NCBI GenBank assembly: GCA_009840545.1 | Contig: VXNM01000010.1 | Location: 1-64,000, forward strand | Direction: 5' to 3' | Length of the DNA: 64,000 bases | Source of the DNA: Gammaproteobacteria bacterium | Lineage (GTDB): Bacteria > Pseudomonadota > Gammaproteobacteria > Pseudomonadales > Azotimanducaceae | In this document: positions 9,169 through 17,544 of the stretch, one piece after another | How positions within the stretch are numbered: the first letter of the stretch is position 1 | Layout: each line of letters begins with the position of its first letter | Translations under genes and position numbers: made by a program | Notes under the pieces: model-generated | What the model saw: the letters and a program-made list of their open reading frames with translations, nothing else | What the model was told of the DNA's origin: nothing | Database searches by the model: none

Positions 9169-9753
9169 ATGTCCCAAACTCAGGCCAACAGGGACCTTGA
9201 CGGCTATGGCGGCAAGATAAATGAGCGCAGGCAGATGTTGAAGAATCTCTGTCCGTGTCGAAATAACCAAGTCAAGGATGTCGAAACTTGGAAAGGTATC
9301 TTGAGGATAGCCACCCACGGTTCGTTGAAGGAACGGAATAGCGCAGCTCATGCGATTGGCACATTGCTTGCCAAAGCCACAAAGAGCGAGGAATGGCGAC
9401 AGATCGTTGTCCAAATTGAAGATGAGCTTCACGAGCTAATGGACGACACAAGGGCGTCTCGATCATTGCTAGGAACTTTCAAGAAGCACGGACATGCTCG
9501 TCGTGGCACGGCTCGCAAGAACTATCGCCGAGTCATCAAATCGATGGACATCCAAAATCCCAAGCAGTTGTCACAGTGGCTTAACGAAAAACTCTTACTT
9601 TCAAACCGCCAAGCAATCGAGGTCTCGAGTCCTGGACTGAATCGGCTCTACGTCTGGTTAGACCGAAGGAGAAGGTTTGAACCAAACAAGCGAACAAAGG
9701 ACGGCGAGATTCTCGCCCAAGCCAAGCAGTTCCTTCCCGCGTACTTCACCTAG
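9169..9753 (+). CDS. HEAT-repeat-like protein with LCPCR motif
   Basis: A 194-residue basic, helical protein. The segment LKNLCPCRNNQVKDVETWKGIL, followed by THGSLKERNSAAHAIGTLL, has the look of a single HEAT-like unit in a common bacterial family of unknown function whose members share the CPCR signature and a DPdpRVRxxAxHAL-type helix. The C-terminal half (SRSLLGTFKKHGHARRG and RVIKSMDIQNPKQLSQWL) is also helical and rich in Lys and Arg, but shows no catalytic motif. A later start at 9235 (MLKNLCPC) is possible. It stands alone, followed by a decayed gene. Function unknown; protein binding through the helical repeat is the usual guess for such folds. Confidence 0.6.
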   Translation: MSQTQANRDLDGYGGKINERRQMLKNLCPCRNNQVKDVETWKGILRIATHGSLKERNSAAHAIGTLLAKATKSEEWRQIVVQIEDELHELMDDTRASRSLLGTFKKHGHARRGTARKNYRRVIKSMDIQNPKQLSQWLNEKLLLSNRQAIEVSSPGLNRLYVWLDRRRRFEPNKRTKDGEILAQAKQFLPAYFT

Positions 9754-9979
9754 GTGATTCGCTGACAGCCGAACGGGAGACTTCTGCTGTGTGCGTTGCC
9801 TGAAGAAGCTAGCACAATGTTGGACGCTCGGCTCGTCTCTTTCTGCTCCTATCTCAAGCGTGGATCCCGCACGCCCAAGAGGTGCTGGAAATATCGGGGC
9901 AAACCAAATCAGAAGATGAGACTGACCACAGGTTTGGAACGGGATTGGGACCGACAAAGAGCCCGACGAACGGAATTGA

Positions 9980-10879
9980 ACCTGGGTCGATTTCGATGAT
10001 TTCAATCTAGAGGTACCAGTTTCGGAAAAGCTCTCACTCATTGCATTGAGAAAGAACTCCGTGCCTCTGGTTCGCAGGATTGAACCGAGTAGCAGAGAGG
10101 TGTACGTTGACTTGAGATTCGAGAGCGGGCAATCGGTGCAGGCTAGTGTGAAAACCTCCGAAGGTTTCCAAGTAGAAAATGCGACTCTAACACTGAATCC
10201 TATTGCCTTGTTGCACTCACCTTTCCTTGAAGACGCTCGAGCTCCATGGATCAGCGATTCAAGTGGATTCGCCTCAATTGGCGGGCTAGTTTAGGGAGAG
10301 TACACCGTTCAAATTACAGCTTGGCATTTAGCTGCCCAGGAGTTTTCGGTCTTTGTCGAGGAGAAGGGACAGCTTGTCCGAGACTTCGTACTGGATGATG
10401 CGTAGTACATATCTGGTAGCGTGGTCGACCCAGAAACTCAAGCCACAGTACAGGGTATTCGGCACGATCCTATGTTTGTGAATGGTGAGTCTGGCAAGGA
10501 TGGTTCATTTTCCTTCGGACCGTTCCCAAAGAGTTGCGTATTTCAAGTCGTAGCCCGAAAAGACCAGATCCAATCGTCTCGAGAGCGTACCATGTTCGCC
10601 AGCACACATGAGCTGGAATTGCGCCTTCTAAATTCAACGCACTTGGTAGGGTTTGTCTCCGATGCGGAAACCAGCGAGCCGCTTGACGAATTTGTGCTCT
10701 GGCCCATCCCCGGTTAGCCGTACACAGGGCACAAACACATCAACGCAGCGGGAAAACTGTCTGCGAGTGTGAGCCCAAGGACAGGGTATCTCATCGTAGA
10801 CGCCCAACGACTACACCATTTAGACGTTTCACGAGGAGTTCGAGTTTGTCGAGCAATTCGTCACCTTGAAGGAGTTTAG
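9980..10879 (+). pseudogene. Decayed secreted protein with regulatory-like beta-sandwich domains
   Basis: One frame reads as a series of carboxypeptidase-regulatory-like or Cna-B-like beta-sandwich units (YISGSVVDPETQATVQGI; DGSFSFGPFP; LVGFVSDAETSEPLDEF), but amber codons interrupt it at 10292-10294, 10403-10405 and 10715-10717 before a fourth TAG at 10877-10879. No convincing start codon or signal peptide precedes it, and a TGA closes the frame at 9977-9979. The parts between the ambers keep protein-like composition and the same domain type, which argues for one original gene. Such domains usually decorate large exported proteins. The simplest reading is a decaying pseudogene. Real genes here end in TAG (tsaD, for example), so general amber recoding is unlikely. 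Confidence 0.6.
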
Positions 10880-11122
10880 GAGCGAATACAAGATCTTGCT
10901 GCAATCGAAACCATCTGAGCAGGACAGAACACTCTTCCTAACTTTTGCAAGATGGCCCGATGGGAGGAGTCGTACATTCTGGCAACCCTCTAAACAAGGT
11001 CTATCGCCACTTCGATCTCTAGAGGACCAAGCAGGGTCTATTGTTGTGTCCCGTTTGTGATCTACGTTCAGAGATCTCTACAACTTAGCGTAAACTCTCA
11101 GGATCATTACTTTCTAAGGTAT

Positions 11123-12322
11123 ATGTCGATACAATCGTCATATAAGATGTCATATGACGATTGTATGGTCGAAAAAGCCCTCTTTCCCCGTGCCTTGAGT
11201 ATCGAAGCCATTATGGCAGAGAAGTCGCACTTTCTGCTAGGGCCCCGTCAAACCGGGAAGTCGACGTTGATCAGTCAGAGCCAGCTCAAAGCCTTGATCT
11301 TCGACCTCAATGACGAACGTGATTTCTTTCGGATAGGCCAGAGTCCCGAAAACTTGAAGGACTTTGTCGACGGGACTGTCAGGTTGGTGGTAGTAGATGA
11401 AATCCAAAGAGCCCCAAACTTACTGAACCAAATACACAATCTAATCGAAACAAAAGACGTTCGTTTCTTGCTGACTGGGTCCAGCGCAAGAAAGCTGCGG
11501 CAAGGTGGAGTCAACCTACTTGGTGGCCGCGCGCGAGTCCTTCACTTTCATCCTTTGCTGATGAGAGAAATGAAAGATTCCTTCAATCTTGCGCGAGCAC
11601 TGGAATTCGGAACAATTCCGTCAATCTATTTGTCCTCCCAACCTCGCCTCGATCTAGAAGCATACCTTGGAACTTACTTGAGGCAGGAAATCATGGCGGA
11701 AGGTCTTGTGCGAAATCTCCAACCATTTCGCCGTGTTCTCGACATTGCCGCTCTTTGCAACGCCACCATCGTCAATTTCACGAACGTCTCAAACGACACC
11801 CAAGTACCGAGAACTACCATCTATGAATACTTCGACTTATTGCGCGACACTCTAATTGTTTACGAACTTCCGGCATGGAGAAGGAGCAGAGTGCGCAAAC
11901 CGATTGTTTCGTCCAAGTACTACTTCTTCGATATTGGCGTAGCCAGGGCTTTGCAAAGAAATGTTGGCAGAGGAGTTGCCCCACTGGAACAAGGTCACGC
12001 ATTTGAGACATGGTTGCTGCACGAATTACGCGCTTGGATTGATTACAACCAGAGGAATGAAACTTTGAAGTATTGGCGTTCGCAATCGGGATTTGAAGTG
12101 GATTTCCTTCTTGGCGACCACACAGCGATTGAGGTCAAGGCCAAGAAATGGATTACTAGCACCGACTTAAAGCCACTTCGAGCACTGCGAGACGAAGGGG
12201 CGTTCAAAAACTATGTGTGTGTATGTCTGGAGGAACGCCCACGACGACACGATGGAATTGAAATACTTCCGTATGCGACCTTCTTGGATCGCTTATGGGA
12301 AACTGAGTATCACGGTGGATAA
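11123..12322 (+). CDS. ATP-binding protein of the AAA_14/DUF4143 family
   Basis: About 385-400 residues depending on start. The Walker A motif is LLGPRQTGKSTLI, Walker B is LVVVDEIQRAP, and the sensor-like strand is FLLTGSSARKL, followed by GGRARVLHFHPL typical of this group. The C-terminal DUF4143 part shows a winged-helix-like segment (TTIYEYFDLLRDTLIVYELPAW) and a nuclease-like core with FETWLLHELRAW, FEVDFLLGD and AIEVKAKK, the acid and Lys pattern of the PD-(D/E)XK fold. Members are widespread, often mobile, and lack a settled function. ATG codons at 11123, 11147 and 11165 are all possible; only 11123 has a weak AAGG nearby. It lies next to a decayed gene and 57 bases before tsaD. Confidence 0.8.
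   Translation: MSIQSSYKMSYDDCMVEKALFPRALSIEAIMAEKSHFLLGPRQTGKSTLISQSQLKALIFDLNDERDFFRIGQSPENLKDFVDGTVRLVVVDEIQRAPNLLNQIHNLIETKDVRFLLTGSSARKLRQGGVNLLGGRARVLHFHPLLMREMKDSFNLARALEFGTIPSIYLSSQPRLDLEAYLGTYLRQEIMAEGLVRNLQPFRRVLDIAALCNATIVNFTNVSNDTQVPRTTIYEYFDLLRDTLIVYELPAWRRSRVRKPIVSSKYYFFDIGVARALQRNVGRGVAPLEQGHAFETWLLHELRAWIDYNQRNETLKYWRSQSGFEVDFLLGDHTAIEVKAKKWITSTDLKPLRALRDEGAFKNYVCVCLEERPRRHDGIEILPYATFLDRLWETEYHGG
11129..11166. repeat. Perfect 15-bp inverted repeat over the ATPase start region
   Basis: ATACAATCGTCATAT at 11129-11143 is the exact reverse complement of 11152-11166, with an eight-base spacer (AAGATGTC). It lies between the candidate start codons of the DUF4143 ATPase (11123, 11147, 11165). 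It could be an operator for a dimeric regulator, an RNA hairpin limiting translation, or the trace of an inserted element. Confidence 0.75.
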
Positions 12323-12379
12323 ACTGGTTGATACTTTGCGTATGCAGAACCTATTCGATTGTTCCTAAAGGATTCGATA

Positions 12380-13396
12380 TTGACAATCATTCAAAGTGTC
12401 CTTGGAATAGAAACGTCTTGTGACGAAACTGGTATAGCGGTTTACGAAGGTGTAGGAGGCATTAAGTCGCAATGCGTCTATAGCCAATTCGAACTTCACA
12501 GCCACTATGGAGGTGTAGTTCCAGAATTGGCCTCTCGCGATCACATTCGCAAGATTTCGCCGTTGGTGCAACAGACTTTGGACGATGCTGGAACCAGTGT
12601 AGATTCTCTGGATGGAGTGGCATACACCTCCGGTCCGGGCCTCATAGGAGCGCTCATGGTAGGAGCTGCTTTTGGACGTTCTTTGGCCTGGTCGCTTGAT
12701 GTTCCCGCAATCGGTGTGCATCACATGGAGGCACACCTGCTCGCCCCTTTGCTGACTGAATCGAAACCGTCCCTTCCTTTTGTAGCGTTGCTTGTATCGG
12801 GCGGACATACATTGTTGGTTCTTGTTGAGAATATTGGTTCATACCACCTCTTGGGTCAGACGTTGGACGATGCGGTTGGTGAGGCATTCGACAAGACCGC
12901 AAAACTTCTTGGGCTGGACTATCCAGGAGGTCCGGAAATTTCACGAGCCGCCGAACGAGGAGACCCGCAAAAGTTCAGTTTTCCGCGACCTATGACCAAT
13001 AGACCAGGGTTGGACTTCAGCTTTAGCGGACTCAAGACGGCAGTCAAAAATGTGGTTGAATCAAGTTCTACCCTCTCGAGTCAGTTCACGGCTGACATTG
13101 CTGCTTCTTTCGAACAAGCTATTGCAGAAACTCTCATAGTCAAGTGCAAACGCGCACTGAATCAGACCAAAGCTCAGACCCTTGTACTCTCGGGTGGCGT
13201 CGCTGCTAACCGCACACTGAGGAATCACATGAAGCGGTTGGACTGTCAAGTACTTTATCCACCGATGGATCTCTGCACTGACAATGGGGCAATGATCGCT
13301 TTCGCTGGCTATCAACGATTGAACGCAGGGTATCGGGAGCCTCTGTCAATTTCCTCGCAGGCTCGTTGGAACATTGAGAGTCTCAAAGGTCTTTAG
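12380..13396 (+). CDS. tsaD: tRNA N6-adenosine threonylcarbamoyltransferase TsaD
   Basis: Transfers the threonylcarbamoyl group to A37 of ANN-decoding tRNAs, in complex with TsaB and TsaE; neither partner gene is in this window. The N-terminal [12 protein letters not shown] and the metal-binding [12 protein letters not shown] are diagnostic, as are VSGGHTLLV and the C-terminal [12 protein letters not shown]. The TTG at 12380 is chosen because AAAGGA lies seven bases upstream and the resulting 338-residue length matches the E. coli protein (337). An upstream in-frame TTG at 12359 would add seven residues without a better site. It converges with cca, with only 24 bases between the stops, and is not paired with rpsU as in many gammaproteobacteria. 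Confidence 0.95.
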   Translation: MTIIQSVLGIETSCDETGIAVYEGVGGIKSQCVYSQFELHSHYGGVVPELASRDHIRKISPLVQQTLDDAGTSVDSLDGVAYTSGPGLIGALMVGAAFGRSLAWSLDVPAIGVHHMEAHLLAPLLTESKPSLPFVALLVSGGHTLLVLVENIGSYHLLGQTLDDAVGEAFDKTAKLLGLDYPGGPEISRAAERGDPQKFSFPRPMTNRPGLDFSFSGLKTAVKNVVESSSTLSSQFTADIAASFEQAIAETLIVKCKRALNQTKAQTLVLSGGVAANRTLRNHMKRLDCQVLYPPMDLCTDNGAMIAFAGYQRLNAGYREPLSISSQARWNIESLKGL

Positions 13397-13420
13397 GTCG
13401 CGCTGAGTCGAGTTGTGTTT

Positions 13421-14539
13421 CTAGTTGCTTGGTTCATCCGTGTTGTTCAAGTCGGACGAGTATTTGCTTATTGCTTCCAGACGAGCCCTTCTCAACCACC
13501 AGCCATATTCCTCCTGCGAGACGTTGAACACTCTGACCTTTCTTACTTCTTCGACCAATTGGACTAGCTCGCCCAAATCTATAGAGGAGCAAGCTTCTAC
13601 TGAGCTAACGAGTCGTCCGAATGCTTGCCCGGGCCGAAAGGCATTGGACTTCTCCAAGAGAACCAAGATTTCGTCTGGCTTAAGCGTGGTGTAGCTCGAT
13701 AAGGAATGTCCGTGCCTCGCTACGTCTCGAGTGAGTCGAATGACATGTCCAGGAGCTTTAAGACGTCGCATTAGAGCAACCGATGAAGGTTCATCGTGAA
13801 GCCAAGCAACAGCCGCCATTGCGTCGATGTCGCGCAACCAAAACTCACGCAAGAGTGAAATCAGCGAAATAACAGCCAGACCACTGAACCATGGATCCAG
13901 TGCATTTGATTCACTAAGGACTTCAAAGAATCGAAAGGGTGTCAATCCGTTCATGGCCTTGGCATATTCTTGCCAAACCCTTTCTGCCGAAAGTTCGGAC
14001 AGTTCGTCCCGCATTGATGACAACAATTCGAGCGTTTCAGGAGCCACATCAAACTCCGGCATCGTCGCCGAAAAACGAGCTACGCGAAAGAGTCTAAGTG
14101 GGTCCTCCGTGAACGCGTCGGACACATGGCGTAGTACCTTATCTTCGAGGTCGCGCTGCCCTCCGTACGGGTCTATAAGCTTTCCCTCGGGATCAAGTGC
14201 CATTGCATTGATTGTCAAATCTCTGCGTTTCAAGTCTTCTGCAAGTTCCACGTTGGGGTCAAAGCGAAACTCAAACGCTTGGTGCCCCCGTCCCGTCTTC
14301 GTCTCAGTTCGGGCGAGTGCGTATTGATCACCAGTTCCGGGATCGAGAAAAACGGGAAAGGCTTTGCCGACTCTCTTGAGCCCTGCTCGTTCCATAGCTT
14401 CCGGGGTCGAACCTGTGACCACCCAGTCGCAGTCCGAACGACCGTTCTCCGAACCGGCTGATGCGATTCCCAACAGTTCGTCTCGTACAGACCCACCAAC
14501 ACGGAAGACCTGACCGGGAATTTCTAAAGGATGTGACAT
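13421..14539 (-). CDS. cca: CCA-adding enzyme (class II tRNA nucleotidyltransferase)
   Basis: Adds or repairs the 3' CCA of tRNAs. Class II features are clear: VGGSVRD, the catalytic SDCDWVV acids, the RRDLTINAMA strand, DPYGGQRDLEDKVLRHV, and DPLRLFRVARF near residue 150. At 372 residues it is shorter than E. coli Cca (412). The HD phosphohydrolase motif expected in the C-terminal half of gammaproteobacterial enzymes is not seen, and the region after residue 200 is divergent. About nine extra residues separate the GGSVRD motif from the DxD motif. CCA addition is likely intact; the extra phosphatase and phosphodiesterase activities of the E. coli enzyme are probably missing. It ends 24 bases from tsaD and starts 15 bases downstream of the apaH stop. 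Confidence 0.9.
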   Translation of the reverse strand: MSHPLEIPGQVFRVGGSVRDELLGIASAGSENGRSDCDWVVTGSTPEAMERAGLKRVGKAFPVFLDPGTGDQYALARTETKTGRGHQAFEFRFDPNVELAEDLKRRDLTINAMALDPEGKLIDPYGGQRDLEDKVLRHVSDAFTEDPLRLFRVARFSATMPEFDVAPETLELLSSMRDELSELSAERVWQEYAKAMNGLTPFRFFEVLSESNALDPWFSGLAVISLISLLREFWLRDIDAMAAVAWLHDEPSSVALMRRLKAPGHVIRLTRDVARHGHSLSSYTTLKPDEILVLLEKSNAFRPGQAFGRLVSSVEACSSIDLGELVQLVEEVRKVRVFNVSQEEYGWWLRRARLEAISKYSSDLNNTDEPSN

Positions 14540-14554
14540 ATAGGCGTGCGAGAT

Positions 14555-15367
14555 CTATGTTTGAAGCTCAGAATTTCCTTGTACACCAAAGGATCTTCGA
14601 TCACTCAGGCGAACTGCTGTGAGCATTCTTCCCCAAACACATCCCGTATCTGTGGCGATGAATTGCTGATTGTCAGTGCGTCCATTCAATGATGCCCAGT
14701 GACCAAACACTATAGATTCTCTGATCTTTGGCTCATGCTGAAACCAAGCTTTGCTCCCACTTGGAGCGTAATCGAGACCCAGATTCGATTCAAAGCGAAG
14801 CTCGCCATTTGCGTTGACGAACCTCATCCTAGTGAGGTAGTTGGTGATGCATCGCAGGCGTTCCATCCCGGTGAGATGCTCGTTCCAAACGCTTGGTTGG
14901 TTTCCATACATTCCGCATAGGAAATCAGCATAGTCGTCACCGCGCAACGTATTCTCCACTTCGGATGCAAGAGCGACTGCTTGCTGACGAGACCAAATGT
15001 GTGGAATACCCGCGTGTACGAGTAAATGGTCTCCACATTCATGAATCAAGGGTTGCTGGCGCAACCAGTGGCACAACTCCTCACAGTGTTCGGACTGCAA
15101 CACATCCCGGATCGTGTCGCTTGGGTCTGCAGCTCGATCGCAGAAGACAACCGAAAGAAGGTACAGGTCATGATTTCCAAGCACAACAACAGCCCGTGAT
15201 CCCAAGTCTTTGACAAACTTAAGGGTCTGTTCATTGTCAGGTCCACGATTTACCAGGTCACCAGTGAACCAGATCAGATCTGAGTCAGGATCGAATGAGA
15301 TTGCATCGAGCAGTTGCCTCAATTCTGTGTAGCAACCTTGAACGTCGCCGATTGCGTATATAGCCAT
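14555..15367 (-). CDS. apaH: Bis(5'-nucleosyl)-tetraphosphatase, symmetrical (ApaH)
   Basis: Hydrolyses Ap4A to two ADP and removes Np4A caps from RNA. The metallophosphoesterase motifs run in order: YAIGDVQGC (GDxxG), FTGDLVNRGPDN, VLGNHDLYLL, LLVHAGIPH, and FGHWASLNG near the end. I place the start at the ATG at 15367 (MAIYAIGDV), matching E. coli ApaH, for a product of 270 residues; a TTG nine codons upstream (15394) keeps the same frame and cannot be excluded. It directly follows rsmA on the minus strand, as in other gammaproteobacteria, but apaG, which usually lies between them, is missing. Confidence 0.92.
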   Translation of the reverse strand: MAIYAIGDVQGCYTELRQLLDAISFDPDSDLIWFTGDLVNRGPDNEQTLKFVKDLGSRAVVVLGNHDLYLLSVVFCDRAADPSDTIRDVLQSEHCEELCHWLRQQPLIHECGDHLLVHAGIPHIWSRQQAVALASEVENTLRGDDYADFLCGMYGNQPSVWNEHLTGMERLRCITNYLTRMRFVNANGELRFESNLGLDYAPSGSKAWFQHEPKIRESIVFGHWASLNGRTDNQQFIATDTGCVWGRMLTAVRLSDRRSFGVQGNSELQT

Positions 15368-15407
15368 ACCTCTGTAATGAACGATTTCGCACAATCAAGA
15401 GAGCAAT

Positions 15408-16145
15408 TTACTGAACAACGGAATTCGAGATTGCCACGTAGTCCTCGACTCCCAGCTGATCTGCTCTCTTCGATTGACTAATCCCCAGCTCTTCCCACTC
15501 AATATCAAACTGTTGGAGGCTATTTGCAAGTTTCTTCCTTCGTTGACCAAAAGCCGATTTCAGTACATTGTCGAATATGTACTCGTCTCGAACAAAAACC
15601 GGGTCTCTCAAGGGCACAATTCTGACAAAAGACGATGTGACCTTTGGCTGGGGTTTGAATGCGCTCGCCTCCACATCGAAGTGACGAAAGATCTCCCAGC
15701 ATCGTTGAACCTTGACTGACAATCTTCCCCATCTCTTCGTGCATGGTTGGGCTGTCATGCGGTCCACAACCTCCTTCTGCAACATCAAGTGCATGTCAAT
15801 GAAATCGTTCAGCGAGACCAGGCGTAAGAGCAAGCTTGTCGAGATGTTGTAAGGCAAATTGCCCACAATTCTCTTATTACGAAAAGACTCGTTGCTTATA
15901 TTTAGAACGTCGTCCTGAATAAAGCACGCTGCAGGAAAACGAGCACGGAGATCGGCAGCGAGGTCTCGATCTATCTCAACTGCACTTAGTTTCTTTGTGG
16001 AATTGAACAGTCCAGCCGTCAGAGCTCCGCGCCCAGGTCCAATCTCAAGTACGACGTCGGATTCTCGGATCGCAATGACTCGGTGTATGCGATCTATTAC
16101 TTCTTGCTCAACTAGAAAGTGTTGTCCGAATCTCTTCCTTGGCAC
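15408..16145 (-). CDS. rsmA: 16S rRNA dimethyladenosine transferase RsmA (KsgA)
   Basis: Dimethylates A1518 and A1519 of 16S rRNA late in 30S assembly, using S-adenosylmethionine. The N-terminus RKRFGQHFL, the SAM loop LEIGPGRGALT, the acidic strand SAVEIDRDL, and the catalytic NLPYNIST (residues about 95-102) are all diagnostic. FKPQPKVTSSFV and SAFGQRRKKLANSL complete the C-terminal signature. At 245 residues it is somewhat shorter than the E. coli protein (273). It sits in a minus-strand run surA-rsmA-apaH-cca with short gaps; pdxA, which usually separates surA and rsmA, is absent. Confidence 0.96.
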   Translation of the reverse strand: MPRKRFGQHFLVEQEVIDRIHRVIAIRESDVVLEIGPGRGALTAGLFNSTKKLSAVEIDRDLAADLRARFPAACFIQDDVLNISNESFRNKRIVGNLPYNISTSLLLRLVSLNDFIDMHLMLQKEVVDRMTAQPCTKRWGRLSVKVQRCWEIFRHFDVEASAFKPQPKVTSSFVRIVPLRDPVFVRDEYIFDNVLKSAFGQRRKKLANSLQQFDIEWEELGISQSKRADQLGVEDYVAISNSVVQ

Positions 16146-16178
16146 ATCGACCGTCTAGATTGTCCCATCCTTTATCGC

Positions 16179-17495
16179 TTACTTCGGATTTCGGACAATC
16201 TTTACAAACGCCTCGTCGCGTATTTCCTTTAACCAATTCTGCCAAGCTTCGCCAGCACGGCGCTGATGCAAAGCACGTAATGCCATGTCGTCTTTTGCTT
16301 CCTCGGATAGATCTTCAGTTCTACGGTCTAGCACCTCAAGTATGTGCCATCCAAATTGCGATTCAAACACTTCTGAAATTTCACCGACCTCGGTGGTTAC
16401 CATAACTGTGGCAAAAGTGGGATCCATAGGTGGTGAACCATCTGTCCATCCCATCTCTCCTCCCGCGAGAGCGGAGCCTGGATCTTCCGAGTGCTCTTTA
16501 GCAAGCTCTGCAAAGTCCGCACCCTCCACAATCTTCTTGCGAACTTCGGTGATTTCTTCAAAAGCTTCCTCTTTCGTCTTGATCGTTGAAGATGCGATCA
16601 ATATATGCCTCACCAAAGACTTTTCGGCTTCCGATGTCGATGCACCTTGTTTGTTCATCAGTTGAACGATGTGAAAACCAAGCGAGTTTCGTATGGGATC
16701 CGAGGTTTCCCCAACTTTCATTTCGACGACCAACTCTGCAAATAGACTCGGAATTTCTTCTGCGTAGCGCCATCCCAGATCGCCTCCTTCGAGAGCAGTG
16801 GACGCGGAAGAATGGTTAATTGCCATCTTTGCGAATTCAGCTCCGTCTCGTAGTTCCCTGACAATCTGTTGTGCCTCAGTCTCAGCCGTTTTGACTACTT
16901 CTGAGTCCATCGATCCCTCCGCTGCAATGAGAATGTGGCCGACGTGGTACTGATCCGATGCCATTACTTCGAAGAAAGGAGAATTTCTGAAGTCCCTAAT
17001 GTCCTGTTGCGTAATAAAAACACGTTGCACGAAAATCTGCCGCTGAATCCCCTCAAGCAGCATTTGTCTCCTTACGTCGTTTCGGAACGAACGATAGGAA
17101 ATTCCTCTACTCTCCAGGTCCGAACGTAGTTCGTCCAATTCCATGTCTCTTTCTTCTGCAAACGCTCGGATCCACTCCGTAAGTGCTTCGTCATCAACCA
17201 CAATCCCATGAAAGGCTGCTTCTTGCAATTGAATACTCTCCGAGATAAGTCGCTCCACGACTTGCTCTATGACTACATCTTTAGGAGGCAAGTCCGTTAC
17301 TCCAGCTTCGGCTGCCTGCTGCAAGAAGCTCTCATATCTCGCGTCGATTTCCGACAGCGTGATCACTCCGTCGTTCACAATTACTGCAACAGCATCCAAA
17401 GTCTCTCCAAGAGTCCGTGTTGCACCGAGACACATTGAAAACACCACAATCACGATAGTCGTGACAGAAGCTCTTGCTGTACGCTTTTTGATCAC
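16179..17495 (-). CDS. surA: Periplasmic peptidyl-prolyl isomerase and outer-membrane protein chaperone SurA
   Basis: Escorts outer-membrane proteins, LptD among them, across the periplasm. A signal peptide (hydrophobic VTTIVIVVFSMCLGA, cleavage near ATRTLG-E) is followed by the SurA N-terminal domain (LDAVAVIVNDGVITLSEID), then two parvulin domains (first around YHVGHILIAAEG to LGFHIVQLM, second around SLVRHILIASS to FGWHILEVLD) and a short C-terminal helix. The GTG at 17495 is preferred because GGAGG lies six bases upstream; the TTG at 17501 would be too close to that site. Product about 438 residues, like E. coli SurA (428). Its gene lies 49 bases downstream of lptD, the usual order. Confidence 0.95.
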   Translation of the reverse strand: MIKKRTARASVTTIVIVVFSMCLGATRTLGETLDAVAVIVNDGVITLSEIDARYESFLQQAAEAGVTDLPPKDVVIEQVVERLISESIQLQEAAFHGIVVDDEALTEWIRAFAEERDMELDELRSDLESRGISYRSFRNDVRRQMLLEGIQRQIFVQRVFITQQDIRDFRNSPFFEVMASDQYHVGHILIAAEGSMDSEVVKTAETEAQQIVRELRDGAEFAKMAINHSSASTALEGGDLGWRYAEEIPSLFAELVVEMKVGETSDPIRNSLGFHIVQLMNKQGASTSEAEKSLVRHILIASSTIKTKEEAFEEITEVRKKIVEGADFAELAKEHSEDPGSALAGGEMGWTDGSPPMDPTFATVMVTTEVGEISEVFESQFGWHILEVLDRRTEDLSEEAKDDMALRALHQRRAGEAWQNWLKEIRDEAFVKIVRNPK

Positions 17496-17544
17496 TTTCA
17501 ACCTCCGTATTCAGACGAGGATACTACCAGCACCTGTGGAACAG

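Noticed and set aside
9980-10879. Amber (TAG) recoding of the interrupted frame
   Set aside because: Normal genes in the window, such as tsaD, end in TAG, no start or signal peptide precedes the frame, and other genes nearby are also decayed.
13827-14327. Open frame of about 165 codons on the plus strand opposite cca
   Set aside because: The minus strand clearly encodes a class II nucleotidyltransferase over the same bases; the plus frame is Ser/Arg-rich shadow sequence.
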